Shown here: piece after piece, positions 24,323 to 32,721 of the stretch | How positions within the stretch are numbered: position 1 is the stretch's first letter | Layout of the letters: each line of letters starts with the position of its first letter | Assembly: GCF_000445995.2 (NCBI RefSeq) | Contig: NC_022080.4 | Span: 558,001 to 622,000, forward strand | Direction of reading: 5' to 3' | DNA: 64,000 nt | Source of the DNA: Geobacillus genomosp. 3 | Lineage (GTDB): Bacteria; Bacillota; Bacilli; Bacillales; Anoxybacillaceae | Made by a program: the position numbers and the translations under genes | Notes under the pieces: model-generated | Databases searched by the model: none | Seen by the model: only the letters and a program-made list of their open reading frames with translations | What the model was told of the DNA's origin: nothing

Positions 24323-26701
24323 ATGCTGATGAAAGAATTGCAAGCTATTCTGCTCCGCCCGAAAGTGCTCATTCCGGTTCTTGCGGTTTTGTTCATTCCC
24401 CTTCTTTATAGCGGATCGTTTTTGTGGGCGTTTTGGGATCCGTACGGTCATTTGGATCGATTGCCGGTTGCGGTCGTCAATGAAGATGAGGGGGCGCTGC
24501 TTGACGGCAAGAAAATTCAGCTTGGCAACGATGTCGTGAAACGGCTGAAGGAAAATGGTACGTTTGATTGGCAGTTTGTCAGCCGCAAGCAGGCGGATGA
24601 TGGGTTAGAGGACGGAACGTATTATATGGCGGTCATGATCCCGAAAGATTTTTCCGCCAACGCAACAACGGTGCAAAGCGGGAAGCCGAAGCCGCTGAAA
24701 CTGGTGTACATCCCGAATGAAGGGGCGAACTATTTGGCGGGAAAAATCGGCGATTCCGCGATAGAAGCCATTAAGGAAGAAATGGCGAACAATGTGACAA
24801 GAACTTATGTAGAGACGATGTTGGCGAAGATGCAAGAGGCAGCTGACGGGCTCGGTGAGGCGGGCAAAGGGGCGAGCCAGCTGCATGACGGGGTGCAAGC
24901 CGCGCGAAAAGGGGGCCGCGCACTTGTCGATGGAATGACAGGGGCGGAGCAAGGCAGCGCCCGTCTGTCTGCTGGAGCGAAGCAAGCCAAGGACGGGGCG
25001 GACGAGTTAACCCGTTATTTAACTGAGTTGGCCGAGAAATCGCTGACGTTTGAAAACGGCTTGCAAGCCGCTAACAGCGGAGCGAAACAAGTGCAGGACG
25101 GGACGGCGTCGCTTGCAGACGGCCTTGGGCAGCTGGCTGGCGGAAGCCGCGAGCTTGCCGATGGTGCAACCGCCGCTCAACATGGGGCGGCATCGCTTGC
25201 GGGCGGGCTTCATGATTCGCTTTCTGCCCTCAAAGAGCTGCAAACGCAGTTGCCGGTGTTAACGGATGGCGCCAATCGACTTCAACACGACGCGTCTCAA
25301 CTAAGCGGAGAGGTTGAAATGTGGAAGCGAAAAGCGAATGAAGCTGCCGCCGGGGGGAGCGAAGTGCAAAAAGGACTCGAGCAGTATGCCGCCGGGTTGC
25401 AAGTGTTGGCTGCCAAGGCGCAAGATCCGCAGGAAAAGGAAACGTTGCAGGCGCTGTATGAACAGCTTCAGCCGCTCGTTGAGGAAAGCGGAAATGTGGC
25501 AAATGGTGTCGGAGCGTTGGCTGATGGAATGGAGCCGATCCAAAACGGGCTTTCCCGCCTCGCGGGCGCCGCGTCCGCTCTTGCCTCCGGACAGCAGGCG
25601 GCACAGTCTGGTGTAGGAAAACTCGTTAACGGGCAACAACAGTTGGTCAATGGGGCAGATCGTCTACTCGCCGCCCAACAAACATTGGCCGACGGAGCGG
25701 ACAAGTTGGCCAAACAGCTGCAACATGCGCATGACGGAGCGCAAACGCTTGCTGCCGGAAGCCGCGAGCTTGCCGAGGGGGTCAACAAACTGGCTTCCGG
25801 TTCAGCCGGCTTCGTCTCGGGGACAAATCAATTAGCCGAAGGGGCCAACCAGCTTTCCAATGGCGTTTCCGCTGTGGCGGAGGGGGCGTCTTCACTTCAT
25901 GAAGGGCTTGGCCGCCTTGCCCGCGGCGGAGAATCGCTCCTAGGCGGCCTCGGCCGGCTTGAGGATGGAGCGGAGCAGCTGGCCGACCGCTTGCAAGAAG
26001 GAGCGGAAAAAGCGGATGGCATTCATGCGGACGATCAGGCGTCGCAAATGATTGCCGATCCGGTGCAAAAGGATAAACAGCCGCTTTATCATGTGCCGAA
26101 CTACGGAACCGGGTTTGCCCCGTACTTTTTGTCGCTCGGCTTGTTCGTCGGGGCGCTGTTGTTGACGATCGTCTTTCCGCTGCGTGAACCGGCCGGGCGC
26201 CCATCGTCAGGCTTTGCTTGGTTTTTCGGGAAATGGGGAGTGCTTGCCGCGGCGGCGGCGGCACAAACGCTTTTGGCTGATGCATGGCTGCTTTATGGCC
26301 TTGGTTTGCATGTGCAGAGCGTCGGCCGCTTTGTTTTGTTGACGTGGATCATCAGCATGACTTTCATGATGATCGTTCAATGCCTTGTCACACTCTTTGA
26401 CAATCCGGGACGGTTTGTCGCGATTTTGCTTTTGATCGCACAGTTGATTGGAAGCGCCGGCACGTATCCGCTTGAACTCGTTCCAGGTGCGTTGCAGCGC
26501 ATCCACCAATGGCTGCCGATGACGCACGCCATTCGCGGGCTGCGGGCGGTGATTTTGAGCGGCGATTTCACGCTCATGTGGAAGGAGGCGTCCATATTGG
26601 CAGGAGTGGCTGCGGTCTTTGCTGCAGCGACGCTCGGGTATTTTCTTCTCCTTTACCGCCGCCGCTATCGAGCATGGGCCGAGACGGAAACAGCAGCTTG
26701 A
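24323..26701 (+). CDS. yhgE: YhgE, large YhgE/Pip-type ABC-2-like membrane protein
   Basis: A 792-residue protein with one N-terminal membrane segment (about residues 17-37), a very long external region and a C-terminal cluster of five segments (about residues 585-785). The external part (about residues 170-570) is a string of short repeats built on L..GA..L..G, a helical rod typical of YhgE/Pip proteins, some of which are phage receptors. In Gram-positives relatives include the type VII secretion component EsaA. AAAGGAGG precedes ATG 24323. Controlled, by inference, by YhgD. Confidence 0.9.
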   Translation: MLMKELQAILLRPKVLIPVLAVLFIPLLYSGSFLWAFWDPYGHLDRLPVAVVNEDEGALLDGKKIQLGNDVVKRLKENGTFDWQFVSRKQADDGLEDGTYYMAVMIPKDFSANATTVQSGKPKPLKLVYIPNEGANYLAGKIGDSAIEAIKEEMANNVTRTYVETMLAKMQEAADGLGEAGKGASQLHDGVQAARKGGRALVDGMTGAEQGSARLSAGAKQAKDGADELTRYLTELAEKSLTFENGLQAANSGAKQVQDGTASLADGLGQLAGGSRELADGATAAQHGAASLAGGLHDSLSALKELQTQLPVLTDGANRLQHDASQLSGEVEMWKRKANEAAAGGSEVQKGLEQYAAGLQVLAAKAQDPQEKETLQALYEQLQPLVEESGNVANGVGALADGMEPIQNGLSRLAGAASALASGQQAAQSGVGKLVNGQQQLVNGADRLLAAQQTLADGADKLAKQLQHAHDGAQTLAAGSRELAEGVNKLASGSAGFVSGTNQLAEGANQLSNGVSAVAEGASSLHEGLGRLARGGESLLGGLGRLEDGAEQLADRLQEGAEKADGIHADDQASQMIADPVQKDKQPLYHVPNYGTGFAPYFLSLGLFVGALLLTIVFPLREPAGRPSSGFAWFFGKWGVLAAAAAAQTLLADAWLLYGLGLHVQSVGRFVLLTWIISMTFMMIVQCLVTLFDNPGRFVAILLLIAQLIGSAGTYPLELVPGALQRIHQWLPMTHAIRGLRAVILSGDFTLMWKEASILAGVAAVFAAATLGYFLLLYRRRYRAWAETETAA

Positions 26702-26741
26702 GAACGGGGAACGGCCGGCAGCAACCGTCCCATATTAGGCA

Positions 26742-26774
26742 AAAAGCGCCTTTAACACCACAATGGGCGCTTTT
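26742..26774 (+). terminator. Terminator after yhgE
   Basis: AAAAGCGCC (26742-26750) pairs with GGCGCTTTT (26766-26774), followed by CTTTTC. Confidence 0.8.
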
Positions 26775-26782
26775 CTTTTCTG

Positions 26783-26856
26783 TGAAAATAATGAATCCAT
26801 GAGCGGTTATTTTCATGCTTGGGTGGCGAGTAAAAGCTTACTCATGGATGTTTTTT
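26783..26856 (+). repeat. Interleaved inverted repeats of unknown function ending in T6
   Basis: ATCCATGAG (26795-26803) is the exact reverse complement of CTCATGGAT (26841-26849), followed by TTTTTT. Interleaved with it, GAAAATAA (from 26784) is complementary to TTATTTTC (from 26807), so the two hairpins exclude each other. The unit lies between the yhgE terminator and the yhfH terminators with no gene in it. It could be a small RNA ending in an intrinsic terminator, or chance. Confidence 0.4.
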
Positions 26857-26872
26857 GAGGATAAATGGATAA

Positions 26873-26898
26873 ATAAAAAAAGGCCCCATAACTGGGGC
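26873..26898 (-). terminator. Terminator after yhfH (minus strand)
   Basis: GCCCC/GGGGC hairpin at 26883-26898, followed on the minus strand by eight T (A-run 26873-26881). A second minus-strand hairpin (AGGCTG/CAGCCT, about 26909-26935, then GC and T6) lies slightly upstream, so termination is tandem. Confidence 0.75.
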
Positions 26899-26986
26899 AT
26901 CAAGGCAAAAAAGCAGGCTGCATCGAGGAACAGCCTATCGCCGGCAGGGCAGCCGGCATCGTGACGCAAGGGCAGCGTCCGCTCAC

Positions 26987-27124
26987 CTAGTGGCGGTAAG
27001 CGGCGCCAAGGCAGTCAGAACATGTGTTGCCGTAGCACTCGTGTTGCTCGTCAATCGTTTTGCCGCATTGCGAGCACTTTTTCGGCGGCAGGTTTTTGAA
27101 AAATTCCAACACTTTCATCAACAT
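26987..27124 (-). CDS. yhfH: YhfH, small double-CxxC protein
   Basis: A 45-residue protein too short for usual thresholds. It carries two knuckles, CSQC (residues 17-20) and CSDC (35-38), around GKTIDEQHECYGN, the pattern of YhfH-type zinc-ribbon-like proteins. GGAGGGG lies six bases before ATG 27124, with terminators downstream and a promoter upstream. Function unknown. It is divergent from yhfI, as the names imply for B. subtilis. Confidence 0.85.
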   Translation of the reverse strand: MLMKVLEFFKNLPPKKCSQCGKTIDEQHECYGNTCSDCLGAAYRH

Positions 27125-27138
27125 CTCGATCCCCTCCG

Positions 27139-27167
27139 TTGTCTTGTTGGTTTTATTGTATTATAAC
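27139..27167 (+). promoter_or_regulatory. Candidate SigA promoter for yhfI
   Basis: TTGTCT at 27139-27144 and TATAAC at 27162-27167, spacer 17. It overlaps the leftward yhfH promoter. Confidence 0.45.
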
Positions 27168-27184
27168 ACAACCGAAAATGTCAA
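27155..27184 (-). promoter_or_regulatory. SigA promoter for yhfH
   Basis: On the minus strand a perfect TTGACA (27184-27179), 18-base spacer, TACAAT (27160-27155). Confidence 0.65.
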
Positions 27185-27275
27185 TAGGTGTTTTAAAACA
27201 AAAAACAACAAAGATGAAAAAATGGTGGTTGTCATGTATGATGAAGGCAAGATGGATGGAAGGAGAGGAAAGGAA

Positions 27276-28010
27276 ATGAAAGTGACAGTCATCGGTTATT
27301 GGGGAGGGTTTCCGGCCGCCAATGAGGCGACATCTGCTTACTTGTTTGAGCATGACGGGTTTCGTTTGCTTGTCGACTGCGGGAGCGGAGCGCTTGCCAA
27401 GCTGCAAAACTACACGGCTGTAGAAAACTTGGACGCCGTCATCGTCTCCCACTATCATTATGACCATATCGCCGACATCGGTCCGCTCCAATATGCGCGT
27501 CTCATTCATAAAAATTTAGGAGCGAACCTGCCGGTGTTGCCGATTTACGGCCACAAAGAAGATGAGGCGGCCTTCGCCCGCCTGACGCATAGCGGCATTA
27601 CGGAGGGAAACACCTATGATCCGGAAGGGACGCTTGTTGTTGGGCCGTTTTCGCTTACATTTCTAAAAACAGCCCATCCGGTGCCATGCTACGCTATGCG
27701 CATTACCGCTGGGGGCAAGACTGTCGTGTATACGGCTGATTCAAGCTACATGCCGGAATTTGCACCGTTTGCAAAAGGAGCTGACTTGCTCATTTGCGAG
27801 TGCAATTTTTACGCCGGGCAAAACGCAGCCCCGGCCGGCCATATGACGAGCGAGGAGGCGGCGGCCATCGCCGAGGGGGCGGGTGTTGGTGAACTATGGT
27901 TGACGCACTTGCCGCACGTTGGCAGGCACGAACAGCTCGTTGAAGAAGCGGAGCGGACGTTCCGCGGCGTCATTCGCCTCGCCCGCACCGGTTTAGTGTG
28001 GGCGCTATAA
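27276..28010 (+). CDS. yhfI: YhfI, metallo-beta-lactamase-fold hydrolase
   Basis: A 244-residue protein of the RNase Z-like branch of the metallo-beta-lactamase fold: metal-binding SHYHYDHIAD (about residues 59-68), later AHPVPCYAM, VYTADSS and LTHLPH. Same length and context as B. subtilis YhfI. Substrate unknown. ATG 27276 follows GGAGAGGAAAGG; the longer upstream frame is rejected because it overlaps the divergent promoter region. Confidence 0.88.
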   Translation: MKVTVIGYWGGFPAANEATSAYLFEHDGFRLLVDCGSGALAKLQNYTAVENLDAVIVSHYHYDHIADIGPLQYARLIHKNLGANLPVLPIYGHKEDEAAFARLTHSGITEGNTYDPEGTLVVGPFSLTFLKTAHPVPCYAMRITAGGKTVVYTADSSYMPEFAPFAKGADLLICECNFYAGQNAAPAGHMTSEEAAAIAEGAGVGELWLTHLPHVGRHEQLVEEAERTFRGVIRLARTGLVWAL

Positions 28011-28027
28011 CAAAAATCATCGAAAAA

Positions 28028-28074
28028 ACAGCAAAGGAAACGCTTCCACTTGTCCTTTGCTGTTCTTTTTTTTA
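28028..28074 (+). terminator. Terminator after yhfI
   Basis: A perfect 11-bp stem, ACAGCAAAGGA (28028-28038) with TCCTTTGCTGT (28053-28063), followed by a long T-rich run. Confidence 0.85.
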
Positions 28075-28110
28075 TAATAAATTATAGTTCGAATTTTTTT
28101 ACTTAAAAAA

Positions 28111-28128
28111 TGAATGGTCATTCATTCA
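28111..28128 (+). promoter_or_regulatory. FadR-type operator in front of lcfB
   Basis: TGAATGGTCATTCATTCA matches the Bacillus FadR box (TGAATGANTANTCATTCA, from memory) with two mismatches. It sits 19 bases before the acyl-CoA ligase start and downstream of a TATAAT at 28073-28078. FadR represses fatty-acid degradation genes until long-chain acyl-CoA is present. Confidence 0.75.
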
Positions 28129-28146
28129 TTTTAAGGGGGAGATTGG

Positions 28147-29691
28147 ATGAATGTAACGACGCGGTTGGCGCAAATCGCCAAACAACTGCCGGACAAAGAA
28201 GCATACGTATTTATGGGAGAACGATGCACGTACCAACAATTGTACGCTGCGGCGTCCCGGTTTGCCGACGGGTTAATGCAGCTTGGCATTCGCCGGGGCG
28301 ACCATGTCGCCCTGTTGCTTGGAAACTCACCTCAGTTTATCATCAGTCTGTACGGGGCGTTGCGGCTTGGGGCGACCGTTATTCCGATCAACCCGATTTA
28401 TACGCCGGAAGAAATCGCTTATATTTTGCACAATGGTGACGTGAAGGCAGTGATCGGGCTCGATTTGCTCGCTCCGCTCGTTGACATGGCAAAGCAACGT
28501 TTGCCATTGCTCAAGCAAGCTATCGTTTGCGAAACGGCGCAAGGAAAGGAAAAAGGAATCGCATTATCCGCCGGGATGAAACCGTTTGCGGAGGTGTTGG
28601 CTGCCGGCGACCCGGCGTTTGCAGGACCGGAGCTTGATGATGATGATGTCGCCGTCATTTTGTATACGTCCGGAACGACCGGCAAGCCGAAAGGGGCCAT
28701 GCTCACGCATCAAAACTTGTACAGCAACGCCCAAGATACGGCTGATTACTTAGGCATCAATGAGCATGACCGCGTCATTGCCGCTTTGCCGATGTTCCAC
28801 GTCTTTTGCCTGACGGTGGCGTTAAATGCACCGCTTATGAACGGGGGGACGGTGCTCATTATGCCGAAATTCAGCCCGGCCGCCATGTTTACGTTAACCC
28901 GCGAGGAAAAGGCGACGATTTTTGCCGGCGTGCCAACGATGTACAATTTCCTTTATCAGCATGAGGGAGGAAGCGCAGCTGATTTGCAGACGCTTCGGCT
29001 TTGCATCTCAGGGGGAGCTTCTATGCCGGTCGCGTTGCTTGAAAACTTTGAGAAAAAATTCAATGTGATCGTCTCGGAAGGGTATGGGTTGTCGGAGGCG
29101 TCGCCAGTGACGTGCTTCAACCCGCTTGATCGGCCGCGCAAGCCTGGCTCGATCGGGACGAGCATTAAAAACGTCGAAAACAAAGTCGTCAACGAGTACG
29201 GTGAAGAAGTGCCAGCCGGGGAAGTGGGTGAGCTTGTCGTCCGCGGTCCAAATGTTATGAAAGGGTATTACAAAATGCCGGAGGAAACAGCGGCCGCCTT
29301 GCGCGATGGCTGGCTGCACACCGGCGATTTGGCGCGCATGGACGAGGATGGTTATTTTTATATCGTCGACCGAAAAAAAGAGATGATTATCGTCGGCGGC
29401 TACAACGTATACCCACGTGAAGTCGAAGAAGTGCTGTACAGCCATCCGGACGTCGTTGAAGCGGCTGTGATTGGTGTGCCGGATCCGGATTACGGCGAAG
29501 CGGTGCGGGCGTTTGTCGTCGCGAAAAATCCGGGGCTGACTGAGGAGGAATTGCTCGCCTACTGCCGTGAGCGGTTGGCGAAGTATAAAGTGCCGGGCGA
29601 AATCAGCTTTTTAGAGGAACTGCCAAAAAACGCAACAGGAAAAATTTTACGGAGAACGTTAAAAGAACGGTTGACCGCTTCCCATAGTTGA
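28147..29691 (+). CDS. lcfB: LcfB (YhfL), long-chain fatty acyl-CoA ligase
   Basis: A 514-residue AMP-forming acyl-CoA synthetase. Phosphate loop [16 protein letters not shown] (about residues 175-190), GYGLSEASP, the adenylate motif [13 protein letters not shown] and the C-terminal hinge [16 protein letters not shown] plus catalytic Lys in [10 protein letters not shown] are all present. It activates fatty acids for beta-oxidation. ATG 28147 follows AAGGGGGA. The FadR-like box upstream fits this role. Confidence 0.93.
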   Translation: MNVTTRLAQIAKQLPDKEAYVFMGERCTYQQLYAAASRFADGLMQLGIRRGDHVALLLGNSPQFIISLYGALRLGATVIPINPIYTPEEIAYILHNGDVKAVIGLDLLAPLVDMAKQRLPLLKQAIVCETAQGKEKGIALSAGMKPFAEVLAAGDPAFAGPELDDDDVAVILYTSGTTGKPKGAMLTHQNLYSNAQDTADYLGINEHDRVIAALPMFHVFCLTVALNAPLMNGGTVLIMPKFSPAAMFTLTREEKATIFAGVPTMYNFLYQHEGGSAADLQTLRLCISGGASMPVALLENFEKKFNVIVSEGYGLSEASPVTCFNPLDRPRKPGSIGTSIKNVENKVVNEYGEEVPAGEVGELVVRGPNVMKGYYKMPEETAAALRDGWLHTGDLARMDEDGYFYIVDRKKEMIIVGGYNVYPREVEEVLYSHPDVVEAAVIGVPDPDYGEAVRAFVVAKNPGLTEEELLAYCRERLAKYKVPGEISFLEELPKNATGKILRRTLKERLTASHS

Positions 29692-29724
29692 GGTGCTGAA
29701 TGTTCAGCACCTTCTCTTTTTTTT
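29691..29724 (+). terminator. Terminator after lcfB
   Basis: AGGTGCTGAA (29691-29700) and TTCAGCACCT (29703-29712) form a near-perfect stem, then TCTCTTTTTTTT. Confidence 0.9.
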
Positions 29725-29734
29725 GAATAATATA

Positions 29735-29763
29735 TTGAAAACAAAGAGATAAACCTATATAAT
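29735..29763 (+). promoter_or_regulatory. SigA promoter for the TrpXYZ-type ABC importer
   Basis: TTGAAA at 29735-29740, 17-base spacer, TATAAT at 29758-29763. No T-box or other leader regulator is visible in the 60 bases before the gene. Confidence 0.75.
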
Positions 29764-29828
29764 TTGACACATAAAAGCATAAAAGGGCAAAAGTTAATGA
29801 AACGTATCTATACAAGGGGGATCGGATT

Positions 29829-30839
29829 ATGGGCAAACAGATGCAACGACTTGCCATGTTATGCGCAGCAAGCTTTTTGCTGCTTGGCGGCTGCGGCGGA
29901 GCGAAAGAAACGGGAAGCAGCCAAGGAAATGGCGGCGGACAGGAAGCGAAGGAAAAGACGTATAAGGTCGGGGTGACACAAATTGTCGAGCATCCGTCAC
30001 TTGATGCGGCGCGCAAAGGATTTGAGCAGGCGTTAAAGGACAAGGGGCTGTCCGTCGAGTATGACGTACAAATCGCCCAAGGAGACCAAAGCAACAACCA
30101 AACGATCGCCACGAACTTTGTCTCGGATGGCGTTGACTTGATTTTCGCCAACTCGACGCCAAGCGCGCAGGCGGCGCTCAACGCAACAAAAGACATTCCG
30201 ATCGTGTTTACGTCAGTGACGGACCCGGTCGGCGCTCAGCTTGTCCAATCGATGGAACAGCCAGGCGGCAATGTGACAGGCACGACCGACACTCATCCGG
30301 AGGCGATTCCGAAAACGGTGCAGTTTATCGATAAGTACATCAGCGGCGGCCGTGTCGGCATGGTGTATAACGCCGGCGAACAAAATTCAGTCGCCCAAGT
30401 GGATCAAGTGAAAAAAGCGATGGAAGGAACCGATTTGAACATCGTTTCCGCATCGGTATCCACGTCGGCTGAAGTAAAACAGGCGGCTGAATCGCTCATC
30501 GGCAAAGTCGACTGTTTCTATATCATCACCGACAATACGGTTGTATCAGCGCTTGAGTCCGTTATTCAAGTGGCCAACGAACATGATATTCCCCTTTTCG
30601 TCGGCGAGCTTGACTCAGTGAAGCGCGGCGGGTTTGCGGCGTATGGGTTTGACTATTATGACATCGGTTATGAAGCAGGGGAAATGGCGGCGCAAATTTT
30701 GCAAGACGGCAAGAAGCCGTCCGATTTGCCGGTGCAATATCCGCAAAAATTGAAGCTTGTCATAAATAAAAAAGCGGCGCAAGAAATGGGAATCGAACTT
30801 AATCCGGAATGGGATTCGATCGCCGAATATATCGAATAA
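29829..30839 (+). CDS. ABC importer substrate-binding lipoprotein (TrpX/ABC_sub_bind type)
   Basis: A 336-residue lipoprotein: signal peptide with lipobox LLGGC near residue 21, a Gly/Ser-rich linker, then a periplasmic-binding fold beginning TYKVGVTQIVEHPSLDAAR. VEHPSLDAARKGF and FTSVTDPVGAQLV are typical of the family that includes streptococcal TrpX. Known or proposed ligands in the family are aromatic amino acids, but the ligand cannot be read here. It heads a three-gene operon with permease and ATPase. Confidence 0.87.
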   Translation: MGKQMQRLAMLCAASFLLLGGCGGAKETGSSQGNGGGQEAKEKTYKVGVTQIVEHPSLDAARKGFEQALKDKGLSVEYDVQIAQGDQSNNQTIATNFVSDGVDLIFANSTPSAQAALNATKDIPIVFTSVTDPVGAQLVQSMEQPGGNVTGTTDTHPEAIPKTVQFIDKYISGGRVGMVYNAGEQNSVAQVDQVKKAMEGTDLNIVSASVSTSAEVKQAAESLIGKVDCFYIITDNTVVSALESVIQVANEHDIPLFVGELDSVKRGGFAAYGFDYYDIGYEAGEMAAQILQDGKKPSDLPVQYPQKLKLVINKKAAQEMGIELNPEWDSIAEYIE

Positions 30840-30896
30840 ACGACTGTCCCTCCTTCCGCAAAGGGGGGATTTGTCGCCAAAAGGTGGGTGAGAACG

Positions 30897-31901
30897 GTGT
30901 GGACAGCGATGTTCAGTTCTGTGGAAGCGGGCTTGATTTATGCCATTATGGCGCTTGGCGTCTATTTGTCGTTTCGCATTTTAGATTTTCCTGATTTAAC
31001 GGTTGACGGCAGCTTTGTCACCGGTGCATCCGTTGCCGCGGTGCTCATTTTTAATGGGGCGAATCCGTTTGCCGCGTCAGCTGCGGCGCTTTTGGCCGGC
31101 TTTGCGGCCGGAGCGTTGACCGGGCTGTTGCATACGAAGGGGAAGATCAACCCGCTTTTATCCGGTATTTTAATGATGATCGCCTTGTATTCGATCAATT
31201 TGCGCATTATGGGAAAATCGAACGTGCCGCTGTTGCAGCAGGAGACCATCATGACGAAAATCACGGCCGTCTGGCAACAAACCGGACTGGACGCGGTGCT
31301 CAATCAACTGTTTTCTTTTACGGGATTCATGCCGCGGACATGGGCCATTTTATGTTCGATGGCCGTGCTCGTATTGATTATCAAAGGAATTCTTGATTGG
31401 CTGATGAAAACAGAATTCGGAATCGCGCTGCGGGCGGCCGGCGACAACAAGCCGATGGTGGCAAGCTTTTCCGCCAACACGGATTGGCTTATCGTCTTTG
31501 GGCTTGGGTTGTCCAATGCGCTCGTTGCCTTTTCTGGGGCGCTCATCGCCCAGTATGGCGGGTTTAGCGACGTCGGTATGGGAATCGGGATGATTGTCAT
31601 CGGTTTAGCTTCTGTGATCATTGGCGAAGCGTTGTTCGGCGCCCGTTCAGTCATACGCGCGACGTGGGCGGTCATCGGCGGCGCTATCGTTTACCGCCTC
31701 ATTTTAGCGCTCGCCTTGCGTGTCGAGTTTTTGGAAACGGGCGATGTAAAATTAATTACCGCACTCATTGTCATATCAGCGCTCATCGTGCCTAACGTGT
31801 TGGCGGTACAAAAAGAAAAGCGGCGGAAAAAGCGGAAAGCACGGCAGTTGGAAAGGAGGGAGTCCGTTGCTGGAGCTGAAACGAATTACAAAAGTATTTA
31901 A
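30897..31901 (+). CDS. ABC importer permease (TrpY type)
   Basis: A roughly 334-residue permease of the branched-chain amino acid/ribose transporter fold with eight to nine membrane segments and the family-like LDFPDLTVDGSFVTGA stretch. GTG 30897 is well spaced from AAGGTGG; GTG 30888 and ATG 30909 are alternatives. Its last 35 bases overlap the ATPase gene, and its charged C-terminal tail (EKRRKKRKARQ) is encoded around that gene's ribosome binding site. Confidence 0.85.
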   Translation: MWTAMFSSVEAGLIYAIMALGVYLSFRILDFPDLTVDGSFVTGASVAAVLIFNGANPFAASAAALLAGFAAGALTGLLHTKGKINPLLSGILMMIALYSINLRIMGKSNVPLLQQETIMTKITAVWQQTGLDAVLNQLFSFTGFMPRTWAILCSMAVLVLIIKGILDWLMKTEFGIALRAAGDNKPMVASFSANTDWLIVFGLGLSNALVAFSGALIAQYGGFSDVGMGIGMIVIGLASVIIGEALFGARSVIRATWAVIGGAIVYRLILALALRVEFLETGDVKLITALIVISALIVPNVLAVQKEKRRKKRKARQLERRESVAGAETNYKSI

Positions 31902-32664
31902 CGAGGGAACAGCTGACGAGAAAGCCGCTTTGCAAGGCATTGATTTAACGCTTTCGCCCGGTGATTTCGTCACCGTTATCGGCAGCAACGGCGCCGGAAA
32001 ATCAACGCTGATGAACATCATCGCCGGGAGGCTGTCTCCCGACACAGGCGAGGTATGGATCAACGGCCGCAACGTGACCATGCTTAAAGAACATGCCCGT
32101 GCCCGCTACATCGGCCGCGTGTTTCAAGATCCGATGGCCGGTACCGCCCCCCATATGACGATTGAAGAAAATTTGGCGCTCGCTTACAACCGGACAAGGC
32201 GGCGCACATTGCGCCTTGGCGTGACACGAGAAAAGCGCGAGTGGTTTCGGGAAACGCTGCGCACGCTCCACTTAGGGTTGGAAGACCGGCTCACCGCCAA
32301 AGTCGGGCTCCTCTCCGGCGGAGAACGGCAAGCGCTCTCGCTGTTGATGGCGACATTCACAAAGCCGAATGTGCTTTTGCTTGACGAGCATACCGCCGCT
32401 CTCGACCCGGCGCGCGCCGAGCTTGTCACCGAATTGACGAAGCAAATCGTCGCTCAACATAGCTTGACGACGTTGATGGTGACGCACAATATGGAGCAGG
32501 CGATACGCCTTGGCAATCGGCTTATTATGATGGACGGCGGGCAAATTATTTTTGCCGCTGAAGGGGAGGAAAAAGAGAAATTGACGGTCGAGCGGTTGCT
32601 TGAAGAGTTTCAGCGCATTCGCGGCAGCCGGTTTGCGAGTGACCGCGCTGTGCTTAGTTCGTAA
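31867..32664 (+). CDS. ABC importer ATP-binding protein (TrpZ type)
   Basis: A 265-residue ATPase with Walker A GSNGAGKST, signature LSGGERQAL and Walker B LLLDEHTAALDP (His after the catalytic Glu as in this subfamily). The start is TTG 31867, decided by AAAGGAGG seven bases upstream inside the permease gene; the frame is open upstream to 31768. Completes the importer; a bidirectional terminator follows. Confidence 0.87.
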   Translation: MLELKRITKVFNEGTADEKAALQGIDLTLSPGDFVTVIGSNGAGKSTLMNIIAGRLSPDTGEVWINGRNVTMLKEHARARYIGRVFQDPMAGTAPHMTIEENLALAYNRTRRRTLRLGVTREKREWFRETLRTLHLGLEDRLTAKVGLLSGGERQALSLLMATFTKPNVLLLDEHTAALDPARAELVTELTKQIVAQHSLTTLMVTHNMEQAIRLGNRLIMMDGGQIIFAAEGEEKEKLTVERLLEEFQRIRGSRFASDRAVLSS

Positions 32665-32668
32665 AGTG

Positions 32669-32704
32669 AAACGAGGTGTCCGAAGCTTGCGGGCACCTCG
32701 TTTT
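32669..32704. terminator. Terminator between the ABC operon and dat
   Basis: AAACGAGGTG (32669-32678) pairs with CACCTCGTTT (32694-32703), with further pairs inside, then T. It lies between convergent genes. Confidence 0.85.
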
Positions 32705-32721
32705 CTGTACAACGAAGCGGA

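Noticed and set aside
24840..26030. Tandem repeats in yhgE as a mobile or CRISPR-like array
   Set aside because: They are degenerate coding repeats of the L..GA..L..G helical rod in YhgE; there are no constant direct repeats or spacers.
29764..29828. T-box or TRAP leader before the ABC importer
   Set aside because: The leader is about 60 bases, has no AGGGTGG-type T-box sequence and no spaced NAG triplets.
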